From positions 1 to 35,896 of the forward strand of contig JBGPHC010000036.1 of NCBI GenBank assembly GCA_041484195.1: a stretch of DNA of 35,896 nt, read 5' to 3'. Source of the DNA: PSRI01 sp041484195 (GTDB lineage Bacteria > Bacteroidota > Bacteroidia > Chitinophagales > Chitinophagaceae). Positions 9,575 to 19,088 of this stretch are shown here, piece after piece. Within the stretch, counting starts at the first letter, position 1. Each line of letters begins with the position of its first letter. A model generated the notes under the pieces. That model did no database searches. It worked only from the letters and a program-made list of their open reading frames with translations, and was not told the DNA's origin. Made by a program: the position numbers and the translations under genes.

Positions 9575-11167
9575 TTAAGATTTTGGCCGTTTTGTAACCC
9601 TATTCCAGACTCCGGCAAGCAAACTATGAAAATCCTGATTAATTCTGAACGCCCGGTTTATAGGGATAAGCAATATTACATATAAAGAACAGCCAAGAGC
9701 TAACTTCTGGTATAATGACATATTATCCTGCCATGAAAGCAGCAGTTTGATAACCGCCATAATACAAAGATTGAGTGCAACGATCTTTAACAGATAACTG
9801 ATGACCTTTTTATATTGTATAAATGGAAAAAATTTCTTGCAAAAGAGGTATACAACAAGCACATTAAGCAAATTGATGCCAAAAAAGGCGAGTGGATAAC
9901 CTTCTGCGCCGATCTGCTGCAAGCCGTAATAAACCAGGGCGATCATCAGCGCGTTACTGAAGACCTGGTAAGCTATAGAAAACCGGATGAGTTGAGCCGC
10001 TACATACAGATTACCGGCAATCGAAATAATTGCTGTTAAAGGAAGAGATAATCCAAGGTATTGTAAAAATAAAGCGCTGTTATGTACTGACTCCTGAGTA
10101 AATGACCCTCTCTTAAAAAGCAGGGTGACGATCTCGTCTGAAAATAGAAATACCAGGCCGCTGACCGGTATCAAAATAAAAATAAGAAACCGGATTGTAG
10201 TAATAAAAACAGTATTGACTTCCTGAAATTTCAAATGAACATATAATTCGGTGATCTTTATCCTTGAAACCGCGGTAAACTGATTGGTTATAAAAGACGT
10301 CGGTTGAGTGGCAATCTGCTGGGCATAATTCAGCGCGGCAATAATCCCCGTGCCAAAACCACTTAAAAAATATAGGGGGGCATAGCTCCCGGCTGTACTG
10401 GCGAAATTGCCAAGCTGAGCTAAAGCCATATTGCCGATTATTTTTTTGTCCAGAGGTACCCTTATGATCCTAAAATCCCATTTCAGGTATCTCTTTTGCA
10501 GATAAATTAATAAGATCAAATTGAGACTGTAAGAAAAGATCAGCCCCAATAAAATACTCTTGATATCTAATGTCCTGTGAAAAACAAGTATGAAGAGAAG
10601 TGAAAAGACAGCATTAATGAAGGCCGCGAGCATTGGAACGGTAAAGAACTTGTAGGACGTCAGTATGTCGGTCAATAAGGTAGTAACGGTAATTAATACC
10701 AGTAGCGGAATAGATAAAAACAATATATCAGACTGCCCCTTCAGTACAACAGGGTCATAATGAGACAAATAACTGAAGATCCTGACCGGGTTAATAAAAA
10801 AGACTAGAGCAATGACCAAAGTAATCAAGAAATAACCATAGATAAAAAAATTAAAGAACCGCATTGCGGAAACGTCATCCCATTTTGCACGTATTGCCAT
10901 TGACTCAGGTATTAAAACCGAAGAATTGAGGCTGGACAGGAACGTAACAATCAATAAAATTGTATTGTATGCATAGAAATACAGGTCCACCTTCAATTGG
11001 GTACCAAAGTAAAAGGCAATCACCAGGCTATTTACGAATACCAGTGCCTTATTAACGATATTAAATAGTGTGGATAATACAATACCCTTTTTATATGATT
11101 CGACCCTTAGCAATTGTTTTTGTATCAGATGAGCAGTTAGGAATAAAATAGTAAAGCCGCCTGTCAA
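9575..11167 (-). CDS. MurJ/Wzx-like lipid-linked oligosaccharide flippase
   Basis: 530-aa polytopic membrane protein of the MOP exporter superfamily. About 12-14 hydrophobic segments are spread evenly, beginning with KGIVLSTLFNIVNKALVFVNSLVIAFYFG, which is split by the usual polar turn. FLSGFGTGIIAALNYAQQIATQP and LLFKRGSFTQESV are typical MurJ/MVF-type stretches. It would move the undecaprenyl-linked glycan across the inner membrane. It is the first gene of the minus-strand operon and has a good promoter about 30 bases upstream. The chosen ATG gives a 15-20-residue extension before the conserved SYKKGIVLST; an internal TTG start is possible. Confidence 0.88.
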   Translation of the reverse strand: MTGGFTILFLTAHLIQKQLLRVESYKKGIVLSTLFNIVNKALVFVNSLVIAFYFGTQLKVDLYFYAYNTILLIVTFLSSLNSSVLIPESMAIRAKWDDVSAMRFFNFFIYGYFLITLVIALVFFINPVRIFSYLSHYDPVVLKGQSDILFLSIPLLVLITVTTLLTDILTSYKFFTVPMLAAFINAVFSLLFILVFHRTLDIKSILLGLIFSYSLNLILLIYLQKRYLKWDFRIIRVPLDKKIIGNMALAQLGNFASTAGSYAPLYFLSGFGTGIIAALNYAQQIATQPTSFITNQFTAVSRIKITELYVHLKFQEVNTVFITTIRFLIFILIPVSGLVFLFSDEIVTLLFKRGSFTQESVHNSALFLQYLGLSLPLTAIISIAGNLYVAAQLIRFSIAYQVFSNALMIALVYYGLQQIGAEGYPLAFFGINLLNVLVVYLFCKKFFPFIQYKKVISYLLKIVALNLCIMAVIKLLLSWQDNMSLYQKLALGCSLYVILLIPINRAFRINQDFHSLLAGVWNRVTKRPKS

Positions 11168-11197
11168 TGACTAGATCCCGGTAAATCCAAGGCCGAG

Positions 11198-11228
11198 CAA
11201 AAGTAATGCATGAGGGAGTTCAATCAAA
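11198..11228 (-). promoter_or_regulatory. Bacteroidota-type promoter of the polysaccharide operon
   Basis: On the minus strand a TTTG (-33 element, 11228-11225) is followed after 19 bases by TACTTTTG (11205-11198), an exact match to TAnnTTTG. Transcription would start near 11193, about 25 bases before the flippase ATG. Both elements and the spacing fit the known Bacteroidota consensus. It is the best promoter seen in the window and would drive the eight-gene operon. Confidence 0.6.
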
Positions 11229-11353
11229 GTTCATTTAAGTTTTGACCTTAGGCCCTAACTGCCAGATTAATCGGCGACATAAATCTGATAAATATTAACA
11301 CTTTATAATATTCAATAGACCTTCGTCCATGGCAAAAGCAATGTTGGGAATCG

Positions 11354-11361
11354 TAAATTTG
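11354..11361 (+). promoter_or_regulatory. Possible -7 element of the O-antigen ligase-like gene
   Basis: TAAATTTG matches the Bacteroidota -7 consensus exactly and ends 36 bases before the ATG at 11398. If it is used, the mRNA begins after the upstream ATG at 11329 and supports the 11398 start. No clear -33 TTG is present at the expected distance. Confidence 0.35.
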
Positions 11362-11397
11362 TCCGAAAAGGAGTATTCCTTGGAATGGAGATTCGGA

Positions 11398-12726
11398 ATG
11401 GCCAAAAACGACAATTATCATAAGATCGTGCTTTTTCTCCTTGCAGTCTGCCTGCTGAGCATGCCCCCCGATGTCAGGTTTTTGAACAGCATTAGCATTG
11501 CGCTTATTGGGACTATTCCGCTGCTTCATCCTAATCGTGCGCTATTATTAAAGAGAGCATTCAGGAATCCATTTTTTCTTTCCTGCCTGAGTATTGTCTT
11601 GTTGCAGTTCCTGGGGATCTTCTATGCTCATGATCAGGCGAAGGGATGGTCGATGGCAACTTCGGGCGCGGGCCTGATTTCGGCCCCATTGTTGTTTTCC
11701 TCGGGTACCCAACTCAGTTTTGGAGAAAGGAGGAAATTGATCCTCCTGTTCAGCCTCTCCCTATTCTTTGTATCATGCTATTGCCTACTCTATGCATTGT
11801 TTGATTATTACCTGGTCCATCACGATATTTCTGTATTCTTTTATCATAAATTGCTACAGCCTTTTTCCCAGCATGCCATTTTCTTTTCATTCTTCCTCTT
11901 CACCTGTGTTGTTTTCTGGCTTGAAAAGGATATTTCCACAAGTCCTGAGAATGGAATGAAATTAATACTGATAATATTGACCCTTTTCTTTTTAGGGATG
12001 ATTTTTCTCTTGTCTTCAAAACTCCTGATTGTGCTCACCCTGCTTTACCTGGTATATTTTTTCCTTCGCACTTTGCTCAAAGGAAGGACCAGGAAAAGTG
12101 CATCACTCATCAGTATTTTGCTTTTGATAGTTCTCCCCCTCCTCACCTTTACGAATAATCCGGTAAAAGCAAGGTTTTTGGAAATCACGAATGGCAACCT
12201 GGACATGATCAGGAAAGAAAAATTTGAATCTGATATTTATCTCAATGGCGTTCAGTTCAGGCTCTTGAACTGGCGGCACAGCATCGAGATCCTTAATGAA
12301 CAAAAAGCCTGGTTATTCGGTGTGAGCCCGGGAGATGCACAGTATTGGCTGGATAAGAAATTTGTTGAAGCTAATATTGCTCTGGGAGATGGTAGCCGAA
12401 GCAGAGGATATGCGGGATATCACTGCCATAACCAGTTCCTACAGTTTACCCTGCAATCTGGAATAGTTGGTTTGTTGTTATTTTTAACGATGCTGGTCAG
12501 CCTGTTTGCAGCCTGCATCAGGAAGAAAAGCCGGGAATCCTTTATCATTTCCCTGGGATTAACGGCATTTTGTCTTACCGATTCAGTACTCCTCCTACAA
12601 TACGGATTGGTTATTTTCACCATCCTCCCCCTGCTGGGATTGTACACCTTAAAGCCTCAGAGGAGATTTATGGCAAAAATAAATCCGGGCATTCTTATTG
12701 AAGGGCGAAAGCCAGGAAAAAATTGA
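11398..12726 (+). CDS. O-antigen ligase/polymerase family membrane protein
   Basis: About 442 aa with at least ten hydrophobic segments. A periplasmic loop near residues 270-370 includes QFRLLNWRHSIEILNEQKAWLFGV, split as in Wzy_C-type proteins, and then GYHCHNQFLQFTLQSGIVGLLLFL. The H-x-x-NQFL...G-x-x-GL motif is the hallmark of the WaaL/O-antigen ligase family (PF04932). It would ligate or polymerise the lipid-linked glycan on the periplasmic side. I chose the ATG at 11398 because the hydrophobic N-terminus starts there and a TAAATTTG element lies inside the longer frame; an in-frame ATG at 11329 would add 23 residues. It stands divergent from the flippase operon. Confidence 0.85.
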   Translation: MAKNDNYHKIVLFLLAVCLLSMPPDVRFLNSISIALIGTIPLLHPNRALLLKRAFRNPFFLSCLSIVLLQFLGIFYAHDQAKGWSMATSGAGLISAPLLFSSGTQLSFGERRKLILLFSLSLFFVSCYCLLYALFDYYLVHHDISVFFYHKLLQPFSQHAIFFSFFLFTCVVFWLEKDISTSPENGMKLILIILTLFFLGMIFLLSSKLLIVLTLLYLVYFFLRTLLKGRTRKSASLISILLLIVLPLLTFTNNPVKARFLEITNGNLDMIRKEKFESDIYLNGVQFRLLNWRHSIEILNEQKAWLFGVSPGDAQYWLDKKFVEANIALGDGSRSRGYAGYHCHNQFLQFTLQSGIVGLLLFLTMLVSLFAACIRKKSRESFIISLGLTAFCLTDSVLLLQYGLVIFTILPLLGLYTLKPQRRFMAKINPGILIEGRKPGKN

Positions 12727-12979
12727 TGCATCGCTCATCCGGAAACGGATTTGAAATCATTACCATTCTGTTTTGCCTTTGTTCCTGATTCCAGTTCCAC
12801 CAGGAAATTGGTATGAAACTGATAACCCTGGCTTATATGAACCAACCGGTCCTGATTAAACCTTGGGAATTGAAAGAAGCACAGCAATGATCAGACCGCA
12901 ATCTTGTCATATATCCCAAAATTTGTATGTAATTTGATAGTATGTCAGGTTCACAATTCATTTTAAGTAATCTTGATTC

Positions 12980-14773
12980 ATGAAGATTCTCCTCACTTAT
13001 CTGAAACCATACAGGTGGCTGGTGATATTGGTACTCATTCTGGCGGCGCTTAATATCGGATTTTCCCTGGTTGATCCCATCATTTTTGGCAGGTTGGTGA
13101 ACCTGGCGAATGACTATAGGAAAAACCCCGATGCCTATACATGGTCAGACTTTTTCTCCAAGCCCTATTACAGTGTAGTATGGTTGCTGCTGGCTTCTAT
13201 AGGTGTAGCCATGGTCAGCCGCATTGCCAAGAATTTCCAGGACTATTTTCTGAATGTGGTGATACAGAAATTCGGGGCAAAACTATTCACTGATGGATTG
13301 AAGCATGCCATGAGATTGCCCTACCAGGAATTTGAAGACCAGCGTAGCGGGGAAACGCTGAGCATCCTGCAAAAAGTGAGAATTGACACTGAAAAATTCA
13401 TGACCTATGTAGTGAATATCCTGTTTACGGTGATCGTGGGAATTTTGTTTGTGGCCGGTTTCGCATTTTTTATTCACTGGTCGCTGCCCCTGATTTATTT
13501 CACGGGCATCCTGGTTTTATCAGTGGTCACCAATTTGCTCAGCAAAAAAATAAAGACCATACAGAAAAATATCGTGAGTGAAACCACTTCACTGGCGGGA
13601 GCTACCACCGAATCTCTCAGGAATATTGAATTGGTGAAAAGCCTGGGACTCACCAACCAGGAAGTGAGCAGGCTCAATAAAAATACATACAAGATATTGG
13701 GACTGGAACTCTCCAAAGTGAAAAGGATCAGGAGCATCAGTTTTTTACAGGGAACCATTGTCAATACACTCAGACAGGTGATCCTCTTCATGCTGATGTT
13801 TTTCATTTACGGAAAAACCATGAATGCGGGCGACCTGGTAACCATGCAGATTTTTTCCTTCTTTGTCTTCGGGCCTCTGCAGGAAATAGGCAATATCATT
13901 CTCTCCTATCGCGAAGCAGAAGCATCCCTGATCAACTTTCACCGGCTGATGGAAAAAGCTCCCGAGCCACAACCCGCGCATGTCCTGCATTTGGGGGAAA
14001 TCAGGAAATTGGAATTCAAACATGTTTCTTTCCAACATCGTACCTCCCCGCAAAAGGCAATAAACAATATCAGCTTCACAGTACAGACCGGCGAAACTAT
14101 AGCTTTTGTGGGGCCATCCGGAGCCGGGAAATCAACCCTGATGAAATTACTGGTAGGGTTGTACCGCCCTCAGCAGGGAAAAATACTGTATAATGGATTG
14201 GATGAAAATTCCATCAATTTTGATGACCTCCGAAATCAGATCGGATTTGTGACTCAGGATACCCAGCTATTTGCGGGATCGATAAGGGAAAACCTGAGTT
14301 TTGTGAACCCCGGGGCCAGTGAAGACGACCTGCTGGATGTCATGCACAAAGCGTCCTGCGACAATCTGTTGTCCCGGACAGAAAAAGGACTCGACACCAT
14401 GATTGGAGAAGGGGGATTGAAATTGTCGGGGGGCGAAAAACAAAGACTGTCGATTGCAAGGGCCTTGCTGCGGCAGCCCCGCCTGCTCATTTTTGACGAA
14501 GCTACTTCTTCACTGGATTCATTAACCGAAGAGGAGGTGACCCAGACCATCCGGCAAGTCTCATCTCAAAGAAATCAAATCACTATTCTCATTGCACACC
14601 GGTTATCTACCATCATGCATGCCGACCGGATCTATGTTCTCGAAAAAGGCGAAGTGGTGGAAACGGGAACGCATGAAACCCTGGTTGATGAAATGGGCTT
14701 GTACTATGCCATGTGGCGGCAGCAGATTGGAGAAAGAAAGAAATTTGTTCCTGTTAATATGAACAGCAAATAG
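12980..14773 (+). CDS. ABC exporter, fused permease and ATPase (MsbA-like)
   Basis: 597-aa half-transporter with an N-terminal six-helix membrane domain (residues ~1-310) and a C-terminal nucleotide-binding domain. Walker A is GPSGAGKST near residue 377, the signature is LSGGEKQR near 481, and Walker B is LLIFDEATSSLDS near 502, followed by the His switch IAHRLST. It probably works as a homodimer exporting lipid, glycolipid or peptide. The 250-base gap before it shows it is separate from the O-antigen ligase-like gene. No partner gene hints at substrate. It converges with the histidine kinase gene. Confidence 0.92.
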   Translation: MKILLTYLKPYRWLVILVLILAALNIGFSLVDPIIFGRLVNLANDYRKNPDAYTWSDFFSKPYYSVVWLLLASIGVAMVSRIAKNFQDYFLNVVIQKFGAKLFTDGLKHAMRLPYQEFEDQRSGETLSILQKVRIDTEKFMTYVVNILFTVIVGILFVAGFAFFIHWSLPLIYFTGILVLSVVTNLLSKKIKTIQKNIVSETTSLAGATTESLRNIELVKSLGLTNQEVSRLNKNTYKILGLELSKVKRIRSISFLQGTIVNTLRQVILFMLMFFIYGKTMNAGDLVTMQIFSFFVFGPLQEIGNIILSYREAEASLINFHRLMEKAPEPQPAHVLHLGEIRKLEFKHVSFQHRTSPQKAINNISFTVQTGETIAFVGPSGAGKSTLMKLLVGLYRPQQGKILYNGLDENSINFDDLRNQIGFVTQDTQLFAGSIRENLSFVNPGASEDDLLDVMHKASCDNLLSRTEKGLDTMIGEGGLKLSGGEKQRLSIARALLRQPRLLIFDEATSSLDSLTEEEVTQTIRQVSSQRNQITILIAHRLSTIMHADRIYVLEKGEVVETGTHETLVDEMGLYYAMWRQQIGERKKFVPVNMNSK

Positions 14774-14793
14774 TAATGTTTTACGATTAACCT

Positions 14794-14824
14794 TGGCCAC
14801 AGAACCAGAATCCAATCTGGTGGC
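14794..14824. terminator. Hairpin between convergent genes (possible terminator)
   Basis: GGCCAC pairs with GTGGCC, and ACCAGA with TCTGGT, around the loop ATCCAA, in the 56-base gap between the convergent ABC exporter and histidine kinase genes. A T-run on the plus strand comes only about 9 bases after the stem, so it is not a canonical intrinsic terminator. Confidence 0.3.
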
Positions 14825-14829
14825 CCGGG

Positions 14830-16671
14830 TCATTTTTTCAGTACTACGGTAAACAAGGTCCCATGTCCGGGTTCACTTTCACATTGAATAAAGCCATTCA
14901 ATTCTTCCACCAGCCTTTTCACTATAGACAATCCTAGTCCGGTGGAGGATTCGCCGCCTGTAGGCTTGGAGGAGATATTGCTATAGCGGGAAAATAATCC
15001 CGGCAATTCATCTTTGGGAATACCTACACCTTCGTCTCTCACCCTGATATGCACAGCGTCCCTGGCATCGCTAACGGCAATCCATACCGATTTTCCCGAT
15101 GGTGTGAATTTGATGGCATTGGAAAGCAGGTTTTCGCAGATCCTGTTCACCAGGTGCCGATCGCTCAGGATGAACACGGATTTTTCCGCCACATCATACT
15201 TCAGGTTGATGGCTTTGCTTTGAGCCAGGGGTTGGTGCGCATTGATGACGTCTTCCATGAAAATCTTGAGGTCAAAATGCTCCAGGCTCAGTTTGTGCCT
15301 GTTGGTCTCTGCCTTTTCCACGTCGAGTATATTCCGGATCAACCTTTCCCCATGTTCCGCCGAGGTCTCTATCCGGGCCAACGCCTTTTTTTGCTCTTCA
15401 TTGAGATTGGATGCATCGGACTGCAGAATCTGGTTCCACATCCTGATACTGGTAATGGGACCATGCAGGTCATGAGACACGATGCTGATCAGGGAATTCT
15501 TTTCCGCATTGAGTTCCGCAAGTTTATCATTCTGCTTTTGTATGAGATCGTTTTGCTCTTTCAGTTTCTGATTACTTCTTCTGATCAGGAAGAAAAATAC
15601 GGCGACTGCCAGGGCTATCATTCCTAATCCGAATGCAAACAGGGTAATATTCCTGCTCTTGAGTTTTTGGCGATCTAATTCCAGGGCTAACAACTTATTT
15701 TCCTGTACTTTTTGTTTTACATTGAAACGGACTTGCAATTCTGTGATCAGGTCCTGTGTTTCCTTATTGACCCGCGCCGTGTCAAGATCCCGCCATCTTT
15801 CAAAATACGCATAAGCCTTCTTGTAATCCCCCCGCCGGGCATAAAATTTGGAATACAAGTTCGCAACATCCACTCCCTTGCTTTTGGAATTCATTTCCTT
15901 TGTGATCTGTTCCGTGAGTCCCAAATATTTCCTGGCCGAATCAAACAATCCTTTTTCAATATACACATCTGCCATATTCAGGCAATCATACCATAGCATC
16001 TCCTGGTTACCATCCACGAGATTAGTTTCATAATTTTTCCAAAAAAAGCTGAGCGACTTATCCCATTCCTTTTTTGCAAAATAGGCGTTTCCAATGTTGT
16101 TATAGAGTGAAGAGAGATTCAATTGATTCGCATAGGGTCTGGCGATATCATCCGCCTTGTTCAAATAATAAAGCGCACTGTCGGGTTCGTGCAATTTGTT
16201 GTAGATGGCTCCGAGATTTGAATAATTCCTTTCAATTTCCGAAACATCCATCCCTACCGTTGGCAATTTCGCCGCCTCCAGATAGAATTCCTTTGCCTTT
16301 AGAGGATTATTGGTATTGACATATAATATACCCAGGTCTGTCAACGCTGCGGAAATATAAATCTGGCTTTTCAGTGATCTGGCCAATCCCAAAGATTGCA
16401 GGTAATAACTGGCGGCCTCTTCAAAGTCTCCTTTCAGTTCGGCGGAGATGCCCCTCAGTCTTACCGAAAGGATATCGCCATTGACAAAATGCAATAGTTT
16501 CGATTGAGAGTCAATATAATCCGCATAATAGAGTATGGAATCGGCTTTTGTTTCATTGAGATCAATGGCCCTGTCGTATATTTTTTTGAGCTGATTGGTA
16601 TCCACCTGCGAAAATGGAACCAAATAAATGTGGAGTAGAATCAGGAGCAGGCAGCACTTCGGCATTCTCAT
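14830..16671 (-). CDS. TPR-containing membrane sensor histidine kinase
   Basis: Hybrid-free sensor kinase of about 613 aa. From the ATG at 16671 the protein has a signal-peptide-like N-terminus (KCCLLLILLHIYLVPFSQ). Tetratricopeptide-like helices (~residues 25-310) would lie in the periplasm, followed by one membrane helix (~342-363) and a coiled linker. HisKA has SIVSHDLHGPITS with His400 as phosphoacceptor. The ATPase domain has NLLSNAIKFTPSG, DEGVGIP and GLGLSIVKRL. The longer frame start at 16713 overlaps the regulator's stop and lacks an N-terminal signal, so the internal ATG is preferred. It lies 41 bases after the response-regulator gene and is presumably its partner. The signal it senses is unknown. 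Confidence 0.88.
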   Translation of the reverse strand: MRMPKCCLLLILLHIYLVPFSQVDTNQLKKIYDRAIDLNETKADSILYYADYIDSQSKLLHFVNGDILSVRLRGISAELKGDFEEAASYYLQSLGLARSLKSQIYISAALTDLGILYVNTNNPLKAKEFYLEAAKLPTVGMDVSEIERNYSNLGAIYNKLHEPDSALYYLNKADDIARPYANQLNLSSLYNNIGNAYFAKKEWDKSLSFFWKNYETNLVDGNQEMLWYDCLNMADVYIEKGLFDSARKYLGLTEQITKEMNSKSKGVDVANLYSKFYARRGDYKKAYAYFERWRDLDTARVNKETQDLITELQVRFNVKQKVQENKLLALELDRQKLKSRNITLFAFGLGMIALAVAVFFFLIRRSNQKLKEQNDLIQKQNDKLAELNAEKNSLISIVSHDLHGPITSIRMWNQILQSDASNLNEEQKKALARIETSAEHGERLIRNILDVEKAETNRHKLSLEHFDLKIFMEDVINAHQPLAQSKAINLKYDVAEKSVFILSDRHLVNRICENLLSNAIKFTPSGKSVWIAVSDARDAVHIRVRDEGVGIPKDELPGLFSRYSNISSKPTGGESSTGLGLSIVKRLVEELNGFIQCESEPGHGTLFTVVLKK

Positions 16672-16712
16672 GTTGGTTGTGAAACTAAGATAACGGATAT
16701 TGCATAAAATCA

Positions 16713-17357
16713 TTAGTCAACGAGTCCATTTTTTACGGCAAATTTCACCAATCCAACGGTGTTATTCACGCCCAGCTTGGCTATCAGGTTTTTCCGGTGC
16801 GTTTCAACAGTACCGATGCTTAGGAATAATTGTTCCGCTATCCGGGCATTGCTATATTCCAAGTATACTAATTTGAGTATTTCTATTTCTCTTTTGGTAA
16901 GGATGTCATTGATTCGTCTTTCATCAATGGTAACAGTATTCCTGAAATCGTCTTCTTTTTGCGTGATGTCTATTTCCTTGCTGAAGTAGGTGCCCCCTGA
17001 GGCTACGGTCCTGATGGCTTCCTGGAGTTCATCCAACCTGGCGCTTTTCAGCAGGTATCCCTGTATGTCAAATTTTAGCAGGCGATGTATGAACCTGGTG
17101 CCCCGCATCAGTGTGAGAAAGATGATCTTGAGATCGGGTCTTGCCTGGCGAACGGAGCGCACGAGTTCTTCGGGCTGCATGTCAGGCAGTTGAATATCCA
17201 GCAGTAATAAATCTGCCTCCAGCCCATTCAAATTTTCCAGGAGTGACTTGCCATCCATGCTGGTACCCACAACCACGAGATCCGGTTGTCTGCTCAATAA
17301 GAGCATTAATCCTTCCAGATACAATTCGTGGTCTTCAGTGATGTAGATTTTGATCAT
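16713..17357 (-). CDS. NarL/FixJ-family response regulator
   Basis: 214-aa two-domain transcription regulator. The REC domain begins IKIYITEDHELYLEGL with acidic Glu8/Asp9 and the phosphoacceptor Asp54 in LLLLDIQLPD. The C-terminal LuxR-type HTH is LTKREIEILKLVYL, followed by IAEQLFLSIGTVETHRKNL. The frame is open 27 codons further upstream, but the conserved domain begins at the ATG 17357. It precedes the TPR histidine kinase in the same direction, so the pair is a two-component system. Its target genes cannot be read from here; the adjacent DUF1501/DUF1800 operon is a candidate. Confidence 0.92.
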   Translation of the reverse strand: MIKIYITEDHELYLEGLMLLLSRQPDLVVVGTSMDGKSLLENLNGLEADLLLLDIQLPDMQPEELVRSVRQARPDLKIIFLTLMRGTRFIHRLLKFDIQGYLLKSARLDELQEAIRTVASGGTYFSKEIDITQKEDDFRNTVTIDERRINDILTKREIEILKLVYLEYSNARIAEQLFLSIGTVETHRKNLIAKLGVNNTVGLVKFAVKNGLVD

Positions 17358-17492
17358 GGGCCAGGCAAGCCTTTGTATCGCTATCGGGCTAAAGATATGA
17401 CAAATCAGCCTTAACCAGCCAAAGACGGGCGGGGCCACTCACAACCTGGCGTATGCGCAATAGTTCGATGGATGACAAAACGCGGAGCCGGA

Positions 17493-19073
17493 CTATCTCA
17501 CTTTCAGTGATGGTTTCACCTGCTGAACAGGTCCATTCTGCAGTCTCAAATAATAGACGCCCGATGGCAATCCCTTGCCATCGAATGGTATGGTGAATAC
17601 ACCCTGGATATAGTCCTTGTCCACTGGCGTGGCCACTACGCGGCCAAGGCAATCCATTACCTGCACAAGTGTATGGCCGCCCTGAGTCTTGAAGGTAATG
17701 GTAGTAGTATCAGTAAACGGATTGGGATAGTTGGAAATCAGGTTATTGCCTGCCTGGTTATTCAAATCATCAATGGTGTTGGCGCAAGCCCCTGCCTTAA
17801 TCATAGGCAAGGTCTGGAAATTTTTCAATAAGATCGTTTGCAGGTCTGTGGGGGTGGAGCAGAACCAATCCTGTAGCACCGAGGCGTATACGCTACGGTA
17901 GTCATATTGATGAGGGATATTGTCATTTACCGAGGCGCCCGTAGGAATCGCGGGATTCTGGCCCAGCACACCCGATTGCACTTTGCTGCCGAAAATAAGC
18001 ATGGGGGCGGCGGCGCCATGATCGGTACCCACGCTACTATTGGATTTAATGCGCCTTCCGAATTCGGAAAAAGTCAAAGAAATCACTCTGTCTTCCACGC
18101 CCAGGAAGGACAGGTCATCCTGGAAAGCCTTGCTGGCATCGGACAGGGTCTGCAGCAAATTCGCGTGATGTCCCAAGGTTGTATCGGATGGGGTCACCTG
18201 CACTGAATGGGTATCGAAACCTCCCATGCCTACCATGTAAATCCTCGTTTTAAGTCCGCCCTTGATTAGCCTGGCAACAATCTTGAGCTGGTCGGCTAAT
18301 TCGTTGTTGGGCGGGTAGGCCAACTGCTGCGAAGTTATATTGGCAGCATTTTTTATGGCCGTTGCGTATTGTTCAGTTTGGCGTGCGATGGTGCGTATAT
18401 AGGTCAACTCTTTCCCCGCGTGTGTGGCCGGTGCCGGATCCTGGATTCCATTTACCAAATTATAAAAACTGGTGGGGTTGGTAATGCTCATCGCCATATT
18501 GATCGCGGGACCCTGGAATGTAAGAGAAGAAATCGACCCAATCTGGATCGCAAGAGGATCAGGCATGGTCGCGTTCGGGTAGCCTTCGGGGAAATTTGGA
18601 TATTCCAGGTTGAGATATCTTCCGGCCCAACCACTGCTGAGCACCTGGTCGCTATCTGAACCACTCATCCATATATCTGTCGCCCTGAAATGCGAGAAAT
18701 TCGGCTGGGGATATCCCGCCGATTGCACAATAACCGCTTTTCCATTATTGAATAATTGCTGCATGCCGGTCATTGACGGATGAAGGCCCGTCTTATCATT
18801 TCCCGTAAGGGTAAGGATCTTGTTTTCCGGTATGGCAATATTGGTTCTGGAATTGAAATATGCCGCATATTCATCTCTTGGGATCACCATGTTCAAACCA
18901 TCATTACCTCCATTGAGTTGAATAATCACGAGCACATGATCCGTGTCAGTAGTGAAATTTAGTAATGCATTAAGGATGGGAGACGGACCCAGTGCTTTAA
19001 CGCTATACCCATTTATCAAAGAGGGTAGAATGGCAGCTGGCATGGTGTTGAGTAAAAAATCTCTGCGCTTCAT
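17493..19073 (-). CDS. DUF1501 protein with T9SS C-terminal sorting domain
   Basis: 526-aa exported protein. The N-terminus MKRRDFLLNTMPAAILPSL has a twin-arginine-like RR motif and a hydrophobic stretch. DUF1501 features follow: IQLNGGNDGLNMVIPRDEY, MGGFDTHSVQVTP and FSEFGRRIKSN, an alkaline-phosphatase/sulfatase-like fold with His and Asp in conserved places. About 85 C-terminal residues form a type A T9SS sorting domain (LISNYPNPFTDTTTITF, QVMDCLGRVV, LPSGVYYLRLQ). The protein therefore probably reaches the outer surface through the type IX system, which links it to porX elsewhere in this window. It lies 15 bases after the DUF1800 gene. Biochemical function is unknown. Confidence 0.9.
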   Translation of the reverse strand: MKRRDFLLNTMPAAILPSLINGYSVKALGPSPILNALLNFTTDTDHVLVIIQLNGGNDGLNMVIPRDEYAAYFNSRTNIAIPENKILTLTGNDKTGLHPSMTGMQQLFNNGKAVIVQSAGYPQPNFSHFRATDIWMSGSDSDQVLSSGWAGRYLNLEYPNFPEGYPNATMPDPLAIQIGSISSLTFQGPAINMAMSITNPTSFYNLVNGIQDPAPATHAGKELTYIRTIARQTEQYATAIKNAANITSQQLAYPPNNELADQLKIVARLIKGGLKTRIYMVGMGGFDTHSVQVTPSDTTLGHHANLLQTLSDASKAFQDDLSFLGVEDRVISLTFSEFGRRIKSNSSVGTDHGAAAPMLIFGSKVQSGVLGQNPAIPTGASVNDNIPHQYDYRSVYASVLQDWFCSTPTDLQTILLKNFQTLPMIKAGACANTIDDLNNQAGNNLISNYPNPFTDTTTITFKTQGGHTLVQVMDCLGRVVATPVDKDYIQGVFTIPFDGKGLPSGVYYLRLQNGPVQQVKPSLKVR

Positions 19074-19088
19074 GGGTTTGAATTTTAA

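Noticed and set aside
12737..12750. ATCCG-GAAA-CGGAT hairpin after the O-antigen ligase-like gene, considered as a terminator
   Set aside because: Stem of only 5 bp and no T-run. The 12727-12979 gap otherwise shows no gene or clear promoter.
15049..15627. 192-codon plus-strand frame opposite the histidine kinase
   Set aside because: Antisense shadow of the HisKA/ATPase coding region, no domain of its own.
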